DNA of 49,123 bases, taken from Helicobacteraceae bacterium (lineage in GTDB: Bacteria; Campylobacterota; Campylobacteria; Campylobacterales; SZUA-545). The translations under genes were made by a program, and so were the position numbers. Positions 1 to 8,600 of this stretch are shown here, piece after piece. Below the pieces are notes generated by a model, which had not been told where the DNA came from, searched no databases, and saw nothing but the letters and a program-made list of their open reading frames with translations. Every line of letters starts with the position of its first letter. Within the stretch, counting starts at the first letter, position 1. The DNA lies in NCBI GenBank assembly GCA_031260125.1, contig JAIRKM010000002.1, positions 1-49,123 of the forward strand, read 5' to 3'.

Positions 1-187
1 TATTTACTCACCCCACCACCCCCGCCAAACAACGCGCAAACCTTAACCAAAAAAACCTCCCCCCAACAAAACCCCCCCCCCCCCCCCCGCTGGCTAGTTT
101 CTTGTCGGAAAGGGCAAAGCAAAGAACAAGCGCAAATCCCATCGCTCTGGAAATCCTTGTCCGGTAGCGGGATACAAGTTTCATCAT
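1..187 (-). CDS. 5' end of an exported protein with poly-G tract (partial, probably phase-variable)
   Basis: A leftward reading frame begins at ATG 187-185 (Met-Met-Lys), seven bases after an AAAGGA ribosome site at 200-195. The first ~30 residues are basic and then hydrophobic (MGFALVLCFAL), as in a signal peptide. Directly after it comes a run of 17 G on the coding strand (72-88), read here as a polyglycine stretch. In the present register the frame stops at a TGA at 10-8. With one extra G the frame stays open to the window edge; with one fewer it stops at a TAA near position 26. This fits a contingency gene switched by slipped-strand mispairing, whose body lies outside the window. The protein family cannot be identified. 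A longer start at 286 lacks a ribosome site. Confidence 0.5.
72..88. repeat. Poly-C/G homopolymer tract, 17 bp
   Basis: Seventeen consecutive C on the + strand (G on the coding strand) lie just inside the start of an exported-protein gene. Tracts of this length in Campylobacter and Helicobacter change length by slipped-strand mispairing and switch reading frames. The exact length in an assembly is prone to sequencing error. Confidence 0.85.
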
Positions 188-318
188 TTGGCAGTCCTTT
201 GTAAAAATGCGGCAAGTATAACACAGCGCCGCCTTGCGGCGACAGCGGCGCGCCCACTTTCCTCCCGCCCGTGTTTTGGCTATCATTAAGCCACTTATTT
301 CACAAAAAGGCGCGCTTG

Positions 319-1023
319 ATGATCATACTTCCCGCGATCGATCTGAAGGACAATCAGGCGGTACGGCTCAAAAGAGGAGCGATGAATACGGCGAAGGTTT
401 ACTCTGCCGATCCGCTCTCGATCGCCAAGGAGTTTGAGGAAAACGGCGCGGAGTGGCTGCACATCGTCGATCTTGACGGCGCGTTCGCGGGCGCCCCTAA
501 AAACCGTGCGAGCATTGAGGCGATCGCGAAGGGAAGCGCTCTCAAAATTGAGCTAGGCGGCGGTGTAAGGGACGAAAAGACGATAAGAGCCTATCTCGAT
601 CTGGGCGTTAAGCGCGTTATACTGGGGAGCGCCGCGGCGAAAAACCCCGATTTCGCGCTTTTGATGGCCGAGAAATACCCGATCGCCATCGGTATCGACG
701 CGCTTGACGGAATGGTCGCGGTCGAGGGGTGGGCGGAGATCTCCGCGATCAGAGCCGTTGATTTCGCCGCGTTGTTTAGGGAGAGCAAAGCAGAGGCGAT
801 CATTGCCACCGATATCTCCAGAGACGGCATGCTAGAAGGGGTAAACGCCATCTTCGCGTGCGAAATCAAGAGAGCTTTCGGCGGCGCGGTGATCGCCAGC
901 GGCGGGGTTAAAGACGTAGACGATCTAAAAAAACTCAAAGAGAGTAGAATCGACGGCGTGATCATAGGTAAGGCGATCTACGAGAGCGCTATCGACATTA
1001 AGCAGCTTTTTTATATAGTTTAG
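319..1023 (+). CDS. hisA: HisA, ProFAR isomerase
   Basis: 234 residues, close to the usual 235-245 of HisA, the TIM-barrel isomerase that converts ProFAR to PRFAR in histidine synthesis. The start at ATG 319 gives the family N-terminus IILPAIDLKDNQAVRL, where the Asp is the general base; an AAAAGG ribosome site sits 8 bases upstream, and the longer GTG start at 271 only adds unrelated residues. The second catalytic Asp lies in IATDISRDGMLEG and the C-terminal phosphate-binding loop SGGVKD is present. No other his gene is adjacent. It lies divergent from the poly-G gene at the window edge and upstream of cheY. Confidence 0.93.
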   Translation: MIILPAIDLKDNQAVRLKRGAMNTAKVYSADPLSIAKEFEENGAEWLHIVDLDGAFAGAPKNRASIEAIAKGSALKIELGGGVRDEKTIRAYLDLGVKRVILGSAAAKNPDFALLMAEKYPIAIGIDALDGMVAVEGWAEISAIRAVDFAALFRESKAEAIIATDISRDGMLEGVNAIFACEIKRAFGGAVIASGGVKDVDDLKKLKESRIDGVIIGKAIYESAIDIKQLFYIV

Positions 1024-1057
1024 GAAACGTTGCGGTTATATGTAAAAAGGAGCGATA

Positions 1058-1432
1058 TTGAAAATCCTTGTTGTAGACGACAGCTCTACGATGCGCCGGA
1101 TCATCAAATACACGCTGGACCGTCTTGGTTTCAAAGATCTGCTTGAGAGTGAAAACGGCGCTCAAGCGTGGGAAGTGCTGAACCAAAATAGTGATATTGG
1201 CGTTTTGATTACTGATTGGAATATGCCGGAGATGAACGGTCTGGAGCTGGTAAAAAAAGTAAGAGCGGAGCCGAAGTGCGCCGATCTGCCTATCATTATG
1301 GTAACGACAGAGGGCGGAAAAGCGGAGGTTATTACGGCGCTGAAAGCGGGGGTGAACAACTATATCGTAAAGCCATTTACCCCTGATGTGCTGAGAGATA
1401 AACTTGAAGCGGTGTTGGGAACAGGCACCTGA
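1058..1432 (+). CDS. cheY: CheY chemotaxis response regulator
   Basis: 124-residue stand-alone receiver domain. The acidic pair DD near residues 7-8, the phospho-acceptor Asp in LITDWNMPEMNG (~53), the switch Thr in VTTEGG and the Lys in VKPFTP are all present, so it should be phosphorylated by CheA and bind the flagellar switch. It starts at TTG 1058 behind AAGGAG (1047-1052). The order cheY-prmA-ftsH is the arrangement known from Helicobacter pylori, and the stop codon overlaps the likely prmA start, so the genes are probably cotranscribed. Confidence 0.93.
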   Translation: MKILVVDDSSTMRRIIKYTLDRLGFKDLLESENGAQAWEVLNQNSDIGVLITDWNMPEMNGLELVKKVRAEPKCADLPIIMVTTEGGKAEVITALKAGVNNYIVKPFTPDVLRDKLEAVLGTGT

Positions 1433-2259
1433 ACAGATATTTTGAGCTTACGGTAACGCCTACGGTTTTTGACGAGGATGCCGCCTTTGCGCTTGCGGGT
1501 GAGGTGGGCGCTCCCGCGGTGGTGGAGAATGGCACGATCGTTTTTGCCTTTGAGGGCAGGACGGAAGCGGTTGAAAGGCGCGTACGCACGCTTTTGCCGA
1601 ATGCCGCTCTTCTCTGGCGTGAAAAAGAGAACAGAGAGTGGATAAGGGAGTATCAAAAGAGCTTCAAGCCAGTCCGATGCGGACGGTTCAGAGTACGCAC
1701 GAGCTGGCACAAGAGTTTGAGTCGGCGCGGGGAGATTACGATCGATCCGGCGCTGGTGTTTGGCAGCGGACATCACGGCTCTACCAGAGGATGTATTGAG
1801 GCGCTGGAAAAATTTGACATGAATGGGAAAAAAGTTTTGGACGTGGGAACGGGTAGCGGCATTCTGGCGATTGCGGCGGCAAAAATGGGCGCGATCGTCG
1901 ATCTGTGCGACACGGACGAGAAGGCGTTAAGCGCCGCCGTGAAAAATTGCGAGCAAAACGAGGTCGCGCCGCGGAAATTTTGGGTTGGCTCTATTGCGGG
2001 GGCTGAGGAAAGTTACGATGTGATCGTTGCTAATATAGTTTCGGACGTACTGATCGCGATCAGAGACGATCTGATCCGCGCTTTAGAGGCGGGAGGCGCG
2101 CTGATCCTTTCTGGCATTCTGGAGCGCTTTGGATGCAGAGTAAGAGAGGCGTTTTCTCTACGAGAGATTTTCGCCTTAAAAAGAGACGGGTGGCTGACGA
2201 TAGCATACGGGCTGCCCCTAAAACGCGCTCTAAACACAGTCAAGGATGCAAACCTATGA
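1429..2259 (+). CDS. prmA: PrmA, ribosomal protein L11 methyltransferase
   Basis: SAM-dependent methyltransferase that trimethylates ribosomal protein L11. Motifs: GSGHHGSTRG before the SAM site, motif I VLDVGTGSGILAIAA, and the VANIV catalytic loop. The annotated-style start at GTG 1504 would cut off a conserved-looking N-terminal strand (NRYFELTVTPTVF). The only start-like codon upstream of it and downstream of an in-frame TGA (1405-1407) is CTG at 1429, which overlaps the cheY stop as CTGA. That gives about 276 residues, and a coupled, non-canonical CTG start is my inference. The 3' end overlaps ftsH by ATGA. Confidence 0.85.
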   Translation: MNRYFELTVTPTVFDEDAAFALAGEVGAPAVVENGTIVFAFEGRTEAVERRVRTLLPNAALLWREKENREWIREYQKSFKPVRCGRFRVRTSWHKSLSRRGEITIDPALVFGSGHHGSTRGCIEALEKFDMNGKKVLDVGTGSGILAIAAAKMGAIVDLCDTDEKALSAAVKNCEQNEVAPRKFWVGSIAGAEESYDVIVANIVSDVLIAIRDDLIRALEAGGALILSGILERFGCRVREAFSLREIFALKRDGWLTIAYGLPLKRALNTVKDANL

Positions 2260-4178
2260 AAGAGATGCCGCCAAACCAGCCAAAAAAAGATAATTTTTTC
2301 AACAACAACCCGTTGCTGCTTTTTACGCTGATCGCCATCGGAGCGATCGTTTTGTTTCGCTATGTTTCCTCAAGCACGGAGATTATCGACAGCTCTATGG
2401 CTCCCGCCGCGAGAACGGTAAGTAAGACGATTGGCTACTCTGAATTTAAGGAGATGCTCAAAAAGGGGGCGATTGAGTCGGTTTCAATCGGTAAAACCAC
2501 ATTGCAGGCAAGTACGCTGGAAAACACGATCCGCACAAACTATATGATTAAGCGGGTTGTACCGGACGAAACGCTGCTGCCGCTTATGGAAGAAAAGGGC
2601 GTAACGTATAGCGGCATAAACGAGGATAACTGGCTTTTAGATTTGCTTTTTAGCTGGGTGCTTCCGCTGTTTATTCTCTTTGGAATTTGGATGCTTCTGA
2701 CGAACAGAATGCAGAAAAATCTCGGTAGCAGCGTTCTGGGAATGGGTAGCGCCAAACGGATGATCAGCGGCGAGAAGCCGAACGTAAAATTTGAGGATAT
2801 GGCGGGCAACGACGAGGCGAAAGAGGAGGTCAAGGAGATCGTTGACTTTTTGAAAAACCCCGATCGCTATATAAGGCTGGGCGCGAAGATACCAAAGGGG
2901 ATTTTGCTCGTGGGTCCTCCGGGCACCGGCAAGACGCTACTGGCGAAAGCGGTCGCGGGAGAGGCAAGCGTGCCGTTTTTCTCCGTTTCCGCCTCCAGCT
3001 TTATCGAGATGTTTGTGGGTGTTGGCGCGGCGCGGGTGCGCGACCTCTTTGAGCAGGCAAAAAGACAGGCGCCCGCGATTATTTTTATTGACGAGCTTGA
3101 CGCGCTGGGCAAAAACCGATCCGCCTCCGGCTTTGGCGGCAATGACGAAAGGGAGCAGACGCTCAATCAGCTTTTAGCGGAGATGGACGGTTTTGCCTCA
3201 AGCGAACCGATCATCATTTTAGCGGCGACAAACCGCCCCGAAATTCTCGATCCGGCGCTTCTGCGGCCGGGGCGCTTCGATCGTCAGGTGCTGGTGGATA
3301 AACCCGACTTCAAGGGGCGGCTGGAGATTTTGCAGGTACACATAAAGGCGGTGAAGCTCGCGGATAACATCGATCTTGGGGTGATCGCCAAGATGACAGC
3401 GGGGCTTGCCGGAGCGGATTTAGCCAACATCGTCAACGAGGCGACGCTGCTGGCGGGGCGCAAAAGCAAAGATAAGGTGGAAGCGGACGATCTGCGCGAG
3501 GCTGTAGAGCGCTCGATCGCCGGTCTCGAAAAGAAGTCGCGCCGCATAAGCCCCAAAGAGAAGCGGATCGTCGCCTTCCACGAAAGCGGGCATGCCTTGA
3601 TCGCGCAGACGACAGATGGGGCGAAGCAGGTCAATAAGGTATCAATTATCCCTCGCGGGCTGGCGGCTCTTGGATATACGCTTCATACGCCCGAAGAGAA
3701 CAAATATATGATGCAGAAGTATGAGCTGATCGCGGAGGTGGACGTGCTTCTAGGCGGCAGGGCGGCGGAAGAGATATTTCTCGGCGAGATATCCACAGGC
3801 GCGGCAAACGATCTTGAGCGGGCGACCGACACGATTAGGGCGATGGTGATGAACTACGGAATGAGCGACATAGCGGGGCTGATGGTGATGGAAAAGCACA
3901 CGACCGGCTTTCTTGGATCGCCGTACGGGTTTGGCAAAACCAAAGAGTACAGCGAAAAGCTCGGCGAAGAGGTAGATTATTTTGTCAAAGCAATGTTAGA
4001 GGAGCGCTACGCGGCGGTTAAGGAGAAATTGCGTGTTTACAGCGGCGCGATCGATGTGATGAGCGACAGGCTGTTGACAGACGAGGTTATCGAAGGCAGC
4101 GAGGTAAAGGAGATTATCGCGGCGTATGAAGAGTCAAACGGCTTGCCGCCTACCGATCGCGAGGAAAAAGAAGAATGA
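2256..4178 (+). CDS. ftsH: FtsH, membrane AAA+ zinc metalloprotease
   Basis: 640 residues, normal for FtsH, the hexameric inner-membrane protease that degrades misfolded membrane proteins and unstable regulators. Two membrane segments (about residues 18-36 and 128-147) flank a short periplasmic domain. The AAA module has Walker A GPPGTGKT (~220-227), Walker [12 protein letters not shown] and the second region of homology [19 protein letters not shown]. The protease domain has the zinc motif HESGH (~442-446) and the third ligand Asp in the LERATD helix. ATG 2256 overlaps the prmA stop and has AAGGA 9 bases upstream; an in-frame extension to 2133 lies inside prmA and is not credible. Confidence 0.96.
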   Translation: MKEMPPNQPKKDNFFNNNPLLLFTLIAIGAIVLFRYVSSSTEIIDSSMAPAARTVSKTIGYSEFKEMLKKGAIESVSIGKTTLQASTLENTIRTNYMIKRVVPDETLLPLMEEKGVTYSGINEDNWLLDLLFSWVLPLFILFGIWMLLTNRMQKNLGSSVLGMGSAKRMISGEKPNVKFEDMAGNDEAKEEVKEIVDFLKNPDRYIRLGAKIPKGILLVGPPGTGKTLLAKAVAGEASVPFFSVSASSFIEMFVGVGAARVRDLFEQAKRQAPAIIFIDELDALGKNRSASGFGGNDEREQTLNQLLAEMDGFASSEPIIILAATNRPEILDPALLRPGRFDRQVLVDKPDFKGRLEILQVHIKAVKLADNIDLGVIAKMTAGLAGADLANIVNEATLLAGRKSKDKVEADDLREAVERSIAGLEKKSRRISPKEKRIVAFHESGHALIAQTTDGAKQVNKVSIIPRGLAALGYTLHTPEENKYMMQKYELIAEVDVLLGGRAAEEIFLGEISTGAANDLERATDTIRAMVMNYGMSDIAGLMVMEKHTTGFLGSPYGFGKTKEYSEKLGEEVDYFVKAMLEERYAAVKEKLRVYSGAIDVMSDRLLTDEVIEGSEVKEIIAAYEESNGLPPTDREEKEE

Positions 4179-4777
4179 AGACGACCACACAGATAATTGC
4201 CAAAGAGGGATTCGGCGGCGTTTTGCTGTGCGGCGCTCTCGCAATCGTCTTCTACGCGCTCTGTCTCTATGCCGCCGCGACGATCGCCTTGTTGCTTACC
4301 GCGATCTCGATCGCGTTTTTCCGAAACGCCGAGCGCATACCCGACGAGCGGGACAGCGGCGTGTTTATAGCCCCCATCGACGGGGAAGTTTCATCGATTC
4401 TGCGTACAGAAAACAGCGTTGTGGTGGAGGTGAAAAACTCCTTTTTTGATCCGCATCTGATCCGATCGCCCGTTCAAAGCAAGAAGATATCGCTGACAAA
4501 GCGCGGCGGGCTGTTCGGTAGCTTCAAAGAGAACCTTTCATATCTGGCGCAAAAGGAGACGCTTAAAATCGGGAAAGTTCAGCTCACGCTTCTTCCATCT
4601 TTGAAGCCAAGCCGTATCTATACCGAGCGCAGCGCCGTTTTTCTGGGCGAGAGGATCGGCTTCTTCTACGGCGGCAGGGCGCAGCTTGAGCTGCCCTTAA
4701 AAACAGAGCTTCGTATAGGTCTGGGCAGCCGCGTGTACGCGGGAGAGAGTATCATCGCTTTCGCAAGGAGCGCATAG
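4175..4777 (+). CDS. Phosphatidylserine decarboxylase-related membrane protein
   Basis: 200 residues, the size of the psd-related family found between ftsH and pssA in Campylobacter. A hydrophobic hairpin (about residues 12-52) is followed by FFRNAERIP, a SPADGEV-like APIDGEV, and a DPHLIRSPV segment matching the HVNRSPV region of decarboxylases. True members self-cleave at a Gly-Ser in FGSRVD to make the pyruvoyl group; here the aligned stretch reads FFYGGRAQLEL, with Gly in place of Ser. A downstream GLGSRVYAGE is at the usual C-terminal KVGDKVKAGE position and is probably not the cleavage site. It overlaps ftsH and pssA. The role is likely in phospholipid metabolism, but decarboxylase activity is doubtful. 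Confidence 0.75.
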   Translation: MKTTTQIIAKEGFGGVLLCGALAIVFYALCLYAAATIALLLTAISIAFFRNAERIPDERDSGVFIAPIDGEVSSILRTENSVVVEVKNSFFDPHLIRSPVQSKKISLTKRGGLFGSFKENLSYLAQKETLKIGKVQLTLLPSLKPSRIYTERSAVFLGERIGFFYGGRAQLELPLKTELRIGLGSRVYAGESIIAFARSA

Positions 4778-5505
4778 TGGAGATTAGAAACACAAAGATC
4801 GCCTACTTGCTGCCAAACCTCTTTACCGCCGGCAGTATGTTTCTGGCGATCTTGGCAATCGTTTCCGCCTCGAACGGCAATTTTGAAAAGGCGTTTTGGT
4901 TTGTCGTCGTCTCCTCGATCTTTGACGCGCTTGACGGGCGCGTAGCGCGGCTGACCAACACCTCCAGCCTGTTTGGAAAGGAGTTTGACTCTCTTGCCGA
5001 CGAGGTGGCTTTCGGCGTGGCGCCGGCATTTATCTTCTACTTCGCGATCGGAAAGGATTTTGGACGGTTCGGCGTGCTGATCGCGGCGATCTTCGCAATC
5101 TTCGGCGCGGTACGGCTGGCGCGGTTCAACATCATCAGCTCTTCCACCGAACCGAACGTCTTTATCGGGCTTCCAATTCCCGCCGCCGCCCTCAGCCTCG
5201 TGTGCGCGGTTCTGCTCTGCAAACAGTACGACATCTTTGCGCAGATCGTTCTTGCGCTAGGCGCGGCGATTGCCGTTTTGATGGTAAGCAACATACGCTA
5301 TCCAAGTTTCAAGCAGATCGACTTCAAAAAGCCGTATTTTTTACGCGTTCTGATCGCGCTGATCGCCCTGCTTGCGTTTTTCTACCTCTATCCGCTGGAG
5401 GTTTTGACGATTATAACGTTCTCGTATCTGATCGCGGGTCCGGCGCGCGTCTTCTGGACTATTTACCGACGAAAGGCACACAATGAAACTCATAAGGATA
5501 TTTGA
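4777..5505 (+). CDS. pssA: PssA, CDP-diacylglycerol-serine O-phosphatidyltransferase
   Basis: 242-residue polytopic enzyme that makes phosphatidylserine from CDP-diacylglycerol and serine. The CDP-alcohol phosphatidyltransferase signature is complete: DALDGRVAR followed by [14 protein letters not shown], giving the four metal-binding Asp residues. About seven hydrophobic segments follow. The GTG start at 4777 overlaps the previous stop and sits behind AAGGAG (4765-4770). Position next to the psd-related gene fits the phosphatidylethanolamine pathway. Confidence 0.93.
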   Translation: MEIRNTKIAYLLPNLFTAGSMFLAILAIVSASNGNFEKAFWFVVVSSIFDALDGRVARLTNTSSLFGKEFDSLADEVAFGVAPAFIFYFAIGKDFGRFGVLIAAIFAIFGAVRLARFNIISSSTEPNVFIGLPIPAAALSLVCAVLLCKQYDIFAQIVLALGAAIAVLMVSNIRYPSFKQIDFKKPYFLRVLIALIALLAFFYLYPLEVLTIITFSYLIAGPARVFWTIYRRKAHNETHKDI

Positions 5506-7024
5506 CACGACTCTGCGAGACGGCGAACAATCTCCGGGCGCCTCTATGACCACGCCCGAAAAGGTGCGCATAGCCAAACAGCTTGAAAAACTTGGTGTTG
5601 ACGTGATCGAAGCGGGGTTTGCCATATCCAGCCCCGGCGACTTTGACGCAATCTCTCAAATCGCCCAAAGCGTTACGCAAAGTTTTGTCTGCTCCCTTGC
5701 CCGAGCCACCGAAAAAGACATTCAAAGGGCGGGCGAAGCGCTCAAATACGCCGCAAAGCCGTACATTCACACCTTTATCGCCTCAAGCCCCATTCACATG
5801 GAATACAAACTGAAGATGAAGCCAGAAGAGGTTCTTCGCCGCGCACACGAGGCCGTTAAACTCGCCCGATCGTTCGTCAAAGACGTGGAGTTTAGCTGTG
5901 AAGATGCCACGAGAAGCGATATGCCGTTCTTAAAGGAGCTTTTAAGCGCGGCAATCGAAGCCGGCGCGGGGACGCTGAACATTCCCGACACCGTCGGCTA
6001 CTCCATACCGCAGATATTTCAGCCGTTTATCGGCGAAATTGTGGAGTTTGTGGGCAATAGAGCCATCGTTAGCGTTCATTGCCACAACGATCTAGGGCTT
6101 GCCACCGCAAACTCCCTCGCCGCTATTTTGGCAGGCGCTGGGCAGGTGGAATGCACCGTCAACGGGCTTGGCGAACGGGCGGGCAACGCCTCGCTAGAAG
6201 AAATTGCGATGACGCTCAAAACGCGAAAAGACCTCTTCGGCGGAGCGGACACGAGGATCAACACCAAAGAGATATACGCCAGCAGCCGCTTGCTTGCAGA
6301 AACCTGCGGAATCGAGCCGCAGCCAAACAAGGCGATCGTCGGCAAAAACGCCTTTTCGCACGAGAGCGGCATACATCAGGACGGGATGCTGAAAAATCCG
6401 CTTACGTACGAGATTATGCGAGCGGAGGATATCGGGCTGGAAACAAGCAAGCTGACGCTGGGGAAACTTTCCGGCAGCCACGCGTTCCGCGAAAAACTCA
6501 AGGAGATGGGCTTTACGCTGGACGAAGAGAGTTTCAAGCGGGCGTTTGGTCAATTTAAGGAGCTTGCCGACAAGAAAAAAAGCGTCTATGACGAGGATAT
6601 CCGCTCGATCGTTACAAGCGAAAGCGCAAATGTTCCCGCCGTTTTTGAGCTGGTAAATCTACAGGTTTGCGGCGGGACGATGCCGTTCTGCGCCGTTACG
6701 ATCCGCAAGGAGGGCGGCGAGGAGAAGATCGACGCGGCGATCGGAAATGGAACGATTGATGCTGTTTTCAAGGCGATCGACCGTATCAGCGGCTTCTCCG
6801 GCAAACTCTTGGACTACAAGGTTGACGCGGTAAGCGAGGGCAAAGACGCGCTGGCAAAGGTGGTGGTGAAGGTGGTGTTTGACGATTCCAAACCCGCCGT
6901 GATCGGACATGGGCTAAATCTGGATACCGTTACCGCTTCCGCGCAGGCGTATGTAGGATCGCTTAACAGCTACATCGCCATGAAAGACGGCATGCGAAAG
7001 AGGGGCGATCTGACGCAGCTATAA
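5483..7024 (+). CDS. leuA: LeuA, 2-isopropylmalate synthase
   Basis: 513 residues. It condenses acetyl-CoA and 2-oxoisovalerate, the first step of leucine synthesis. The N-terminal DRE-TIM barrel has [16 protein letters not shown] and the metal-binding [14 protein letters not shown] (~195-208); the [10 protein letters not shown] and [11 protein letters not shown] elements follow. The C-terminal ~120 residues look like the LeuA dimer domain that binds feedback leucine, for example [16 protein letters not shown] 5483 lies within the end of pssA, an overlap of 23 bp, so translation is probably coupled. Confidence 0.95.
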   Translation: MKLIRIFDTTLRDGEQSPGASMTTPEKVRIAKQLEKLGVDVIEAGFAISSPGDFDAISQIAQSVTQSFVCSLARATEKDIQRAGEALKYAAKPYIHTFIASSPIHMEYKLKMKPEEVLRRAHEAVKLARSFVKDVEFSCEDATRSDMPFLKELLSAAIEAGAGTLNIPDTVGYSIPQIFQPFIGEIVEFVGNRAIVSVHCHNDLGLATANSLAAILAGAGQVECTVNGLGERAGNASLEEIAMTLKTRKDLFGGADTRINTKEIYASSRLLAETCGIEPQPNKAIVGKNAFSHESGIHQDGMLKNPLTYEIMRAEDIGLETSKLTLGKLSGSHAFREKLKEMGFTLDEESFKRAFGQFKELADKKKSVYDEDIRSIVTSESANVPAVFELVNLQVCGGTMPFCAVTIRKEGGEEKIDAAIGNGTIDAVFKAIDRISGFSGKLLDYKVDAVSEGKDALAKVVVKVVFDDSKPAVIGHGLNLDTVTASAQAYVGSLNSYIAMKDGMRKRGDLTQL

Positions 7025-7037
7025 TAAGGGGGATTTG

Positions 7038-7379
7038 GTGCGACGAGCTTTTGTTATCTGCCTGATCTTTGCCGCCCTGCTCTCGGGCGCGGAGATGAAT
7101 CTCCATAACGCCAATGGCAAAATGGATTGGGAACGCGCCGTAGAGTACTGCCGATCGCTGAATGCCCATGTGCCGGATATCAACACGATGGAGCGGGCGT
7201 TCGTCGATCGATATCAATCTTTAAGCGGCACCTCGCCATACGCGATGGATACCTATTGGACGGCGGACGAGTTCGATCTTGAGGGAGCGTACGCCTATGA
7301 CTTTGAAAATGGGCTTCATGTCGTCGATTTCAAAAATGTGCGCCACCGCGTTATGTGTATTCAGCCCAAGCGGAATTAG
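7038..7379 (+). CDS. Small secreted DUF1566-like protein
   Basis: About 113 residues beginning with a signal peptide (RRAFVICLIFAALLSGA). The mature part has WERAVEYCRSLN near its start, YWTADEF in the middle and VRHRVMCIQ at the end. These match the outline of the DUF1566 (Lcl C-terminal) fold: a Trp/Cys helix, a YWSS-type motif and a final R-x-V-x-C strand, with two Cys that could form a disulfide. GTG 7038 fits the AAGGGGGA ribosome site better than TTG 7035. It follows leuA by 13 bp but has no obvious link to leucine synthesis. Function unknown. Confidence 0.6.
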   Translation: MRRAFVICLIFAALLSGAEMNLHNANGKMDWERAVEYCRSLNAHVPDINTMERAFVDRYQSLSGTSPYAMDTYWTADEFDLEGAYAYDFENGLHVVDFKNVRHRVMCIQPKRN

Positions 7380-7448
7380 AACTCCGCCGCTTCTCAAGGC
7401 ATATAGTTTCTTTCTGGAAGCATAAAGCGCTGGGCTTCTTGAGCGGTT

Positions 7449-8588
7449 TCAAAATTGACTTGATGTTGCTCGCTTTGGCGTCCTCAAAGCCCTTCTTTTC
7501 CTTCGCATTCTCCCATAAAACATCATCGCGCCGCTGACGCTAAATAGCGCCATAGCAAGAGATGAGAGGCACATCGCCGCCTTGCCAAACTCGCCAAAAA
7601 ACTGCCCGCTGTGCAGGGTGTACATATTTTGTATCAGCTTCTGTCCCGTAGTTTTCTCTGCGTATGGCTCTTGAGAAACTATTACGCCCTCTTGAACGTC
7701 GATCTTTAAGAGATTGTAAGCGCCGTATCTGTCATTTGAGTACGATAACTCATAAGGATCGTCCTTAAAAGGAACGCGAATATAGTACATTTTAACGCCA
7801 TCGATAGCCTCTGAAGCTGTGTCCACCACCCTTTGCAACTCTTTCGGGCTTGCTATTTGCATCTCCCGCCGTTCGCCTCTTGGAAAACCCATATTTTCAA
7901 CCCCCGCTAGGGAGCTTAGCAGACCTCTATACCACCCGTAAGACCACCACAACCCCGTAAAACACATTATCAAAACAAAGATCAGCGTAAAAACTCCCAA
8001 AACGCAGTGAAGCTGATACAAAAACTTATATCCCTTGGATTTGAAATCGATCGTGAGATTTCTCAAGAAGTTACGCCTCAACAGCGGCAGATACAAGAGA
8101 ATTCCCGCAATCGATATAACGATAATAGCGATCGTCGTCGCGGCGACTATTTGTTTACCGACAACGCTCATTCCGTCAAAGTTCAAAAACCTGTGAAATA
8201 TCATTGCTCCGGCGAAAAACTTGTCGCTTTTTAAGCCGTCCGTTATGATTTCGCCCGAGTACGGGTTTAGCTCATAATAACCGAACGCGCCATTTTGCGC
8301 CGCCGACACGCCTATACTCTTCAGATCGTCTTTCAGTCTCCTTACGCTGAAAAAGCGTATCGACGCGTCTGGCTTCTGCTCTAAAAACCGCGCGCTTATC
8401 TCCTCTACGCTTAGCGGCTTAGCCGTTTTGCGGGAGCTTATATACGCGGCTCTTTCGTAATCCCTTATGTCATCGGCGTAGGAGTATAAAGCTCCCGTAA
8501 CGCCGACGATCGCTATGGTTACGCAAAACGCAAGTCCCAATATCAGATGAACGTTGCGCAAAATCTTTTTAAGACGCAGGCTTTTCAA
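7449..8588 (-). CDS. PepSY-associated transmembrane protein (iron-uptake associated)
   Basis: 379 residues with four main membrane segments: about residues 13-33, 140-165, 190-215 and 345-365. This is the architecture of the PepSY_TM (PiuB/FsrB-like) family, whose members sit beside siderophore receptors and are proposed to act in reduction or release of ferric siderophores at the inner membrane. Conserved-looking elements include LILGLAFCVTIAIVGVTGALYSY, an FHRFLNF stretch and LHSGQFFGEFGK. The TTG start at 8588 lies 12 bp after the TonB receptor stop, so both are probably one Fur-controlled transcript. Substrate unknown. Confidence 0.8.
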   Translation of the reverse strand: MKSLRLKKILRNVHLILGLAFCVTIAIVGVTGALYSYADDIRDYERAAYISSRKTAKPLSVEEISARFLEQKPDASIRFFSVRRLKDDLKSIGVSAAQNGAFGYYELNPYSGEIITDGLKSDKFFAGAMIFHRFLNFDGMSVVGKQIVAATTIAIIVISIAGILLYLPLLRRNFLRNLTIDFKSKGYKFLYQLHCVLGVFTLIFVLIMCFTGLWWSYGWYRGLLSSLAGVENMGFPRGERREMQIASPKELQRVVDTASEAIDGVKMYYIRVPFKDDPYELSYSNDRYGAYNLLKIDVQEGVIVSQEPYAEKTTGQKLIQNMYTLHSGQFFGEFGKAAMCLSSLAMALFSVSGAMMFYGRMRRKRRALRTPKRATSSQF

Positions 8589-8600
8589 ACGCCCGCGCCT

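Noticed and set aside
7380-7448. Partly complementary CCGCTTCTCAAG and CTTGAGCGG arms between convergent genes
   Set aside because: The arms are about 50 bases apart with a bulge and no T-run, so I do not call a terminator.
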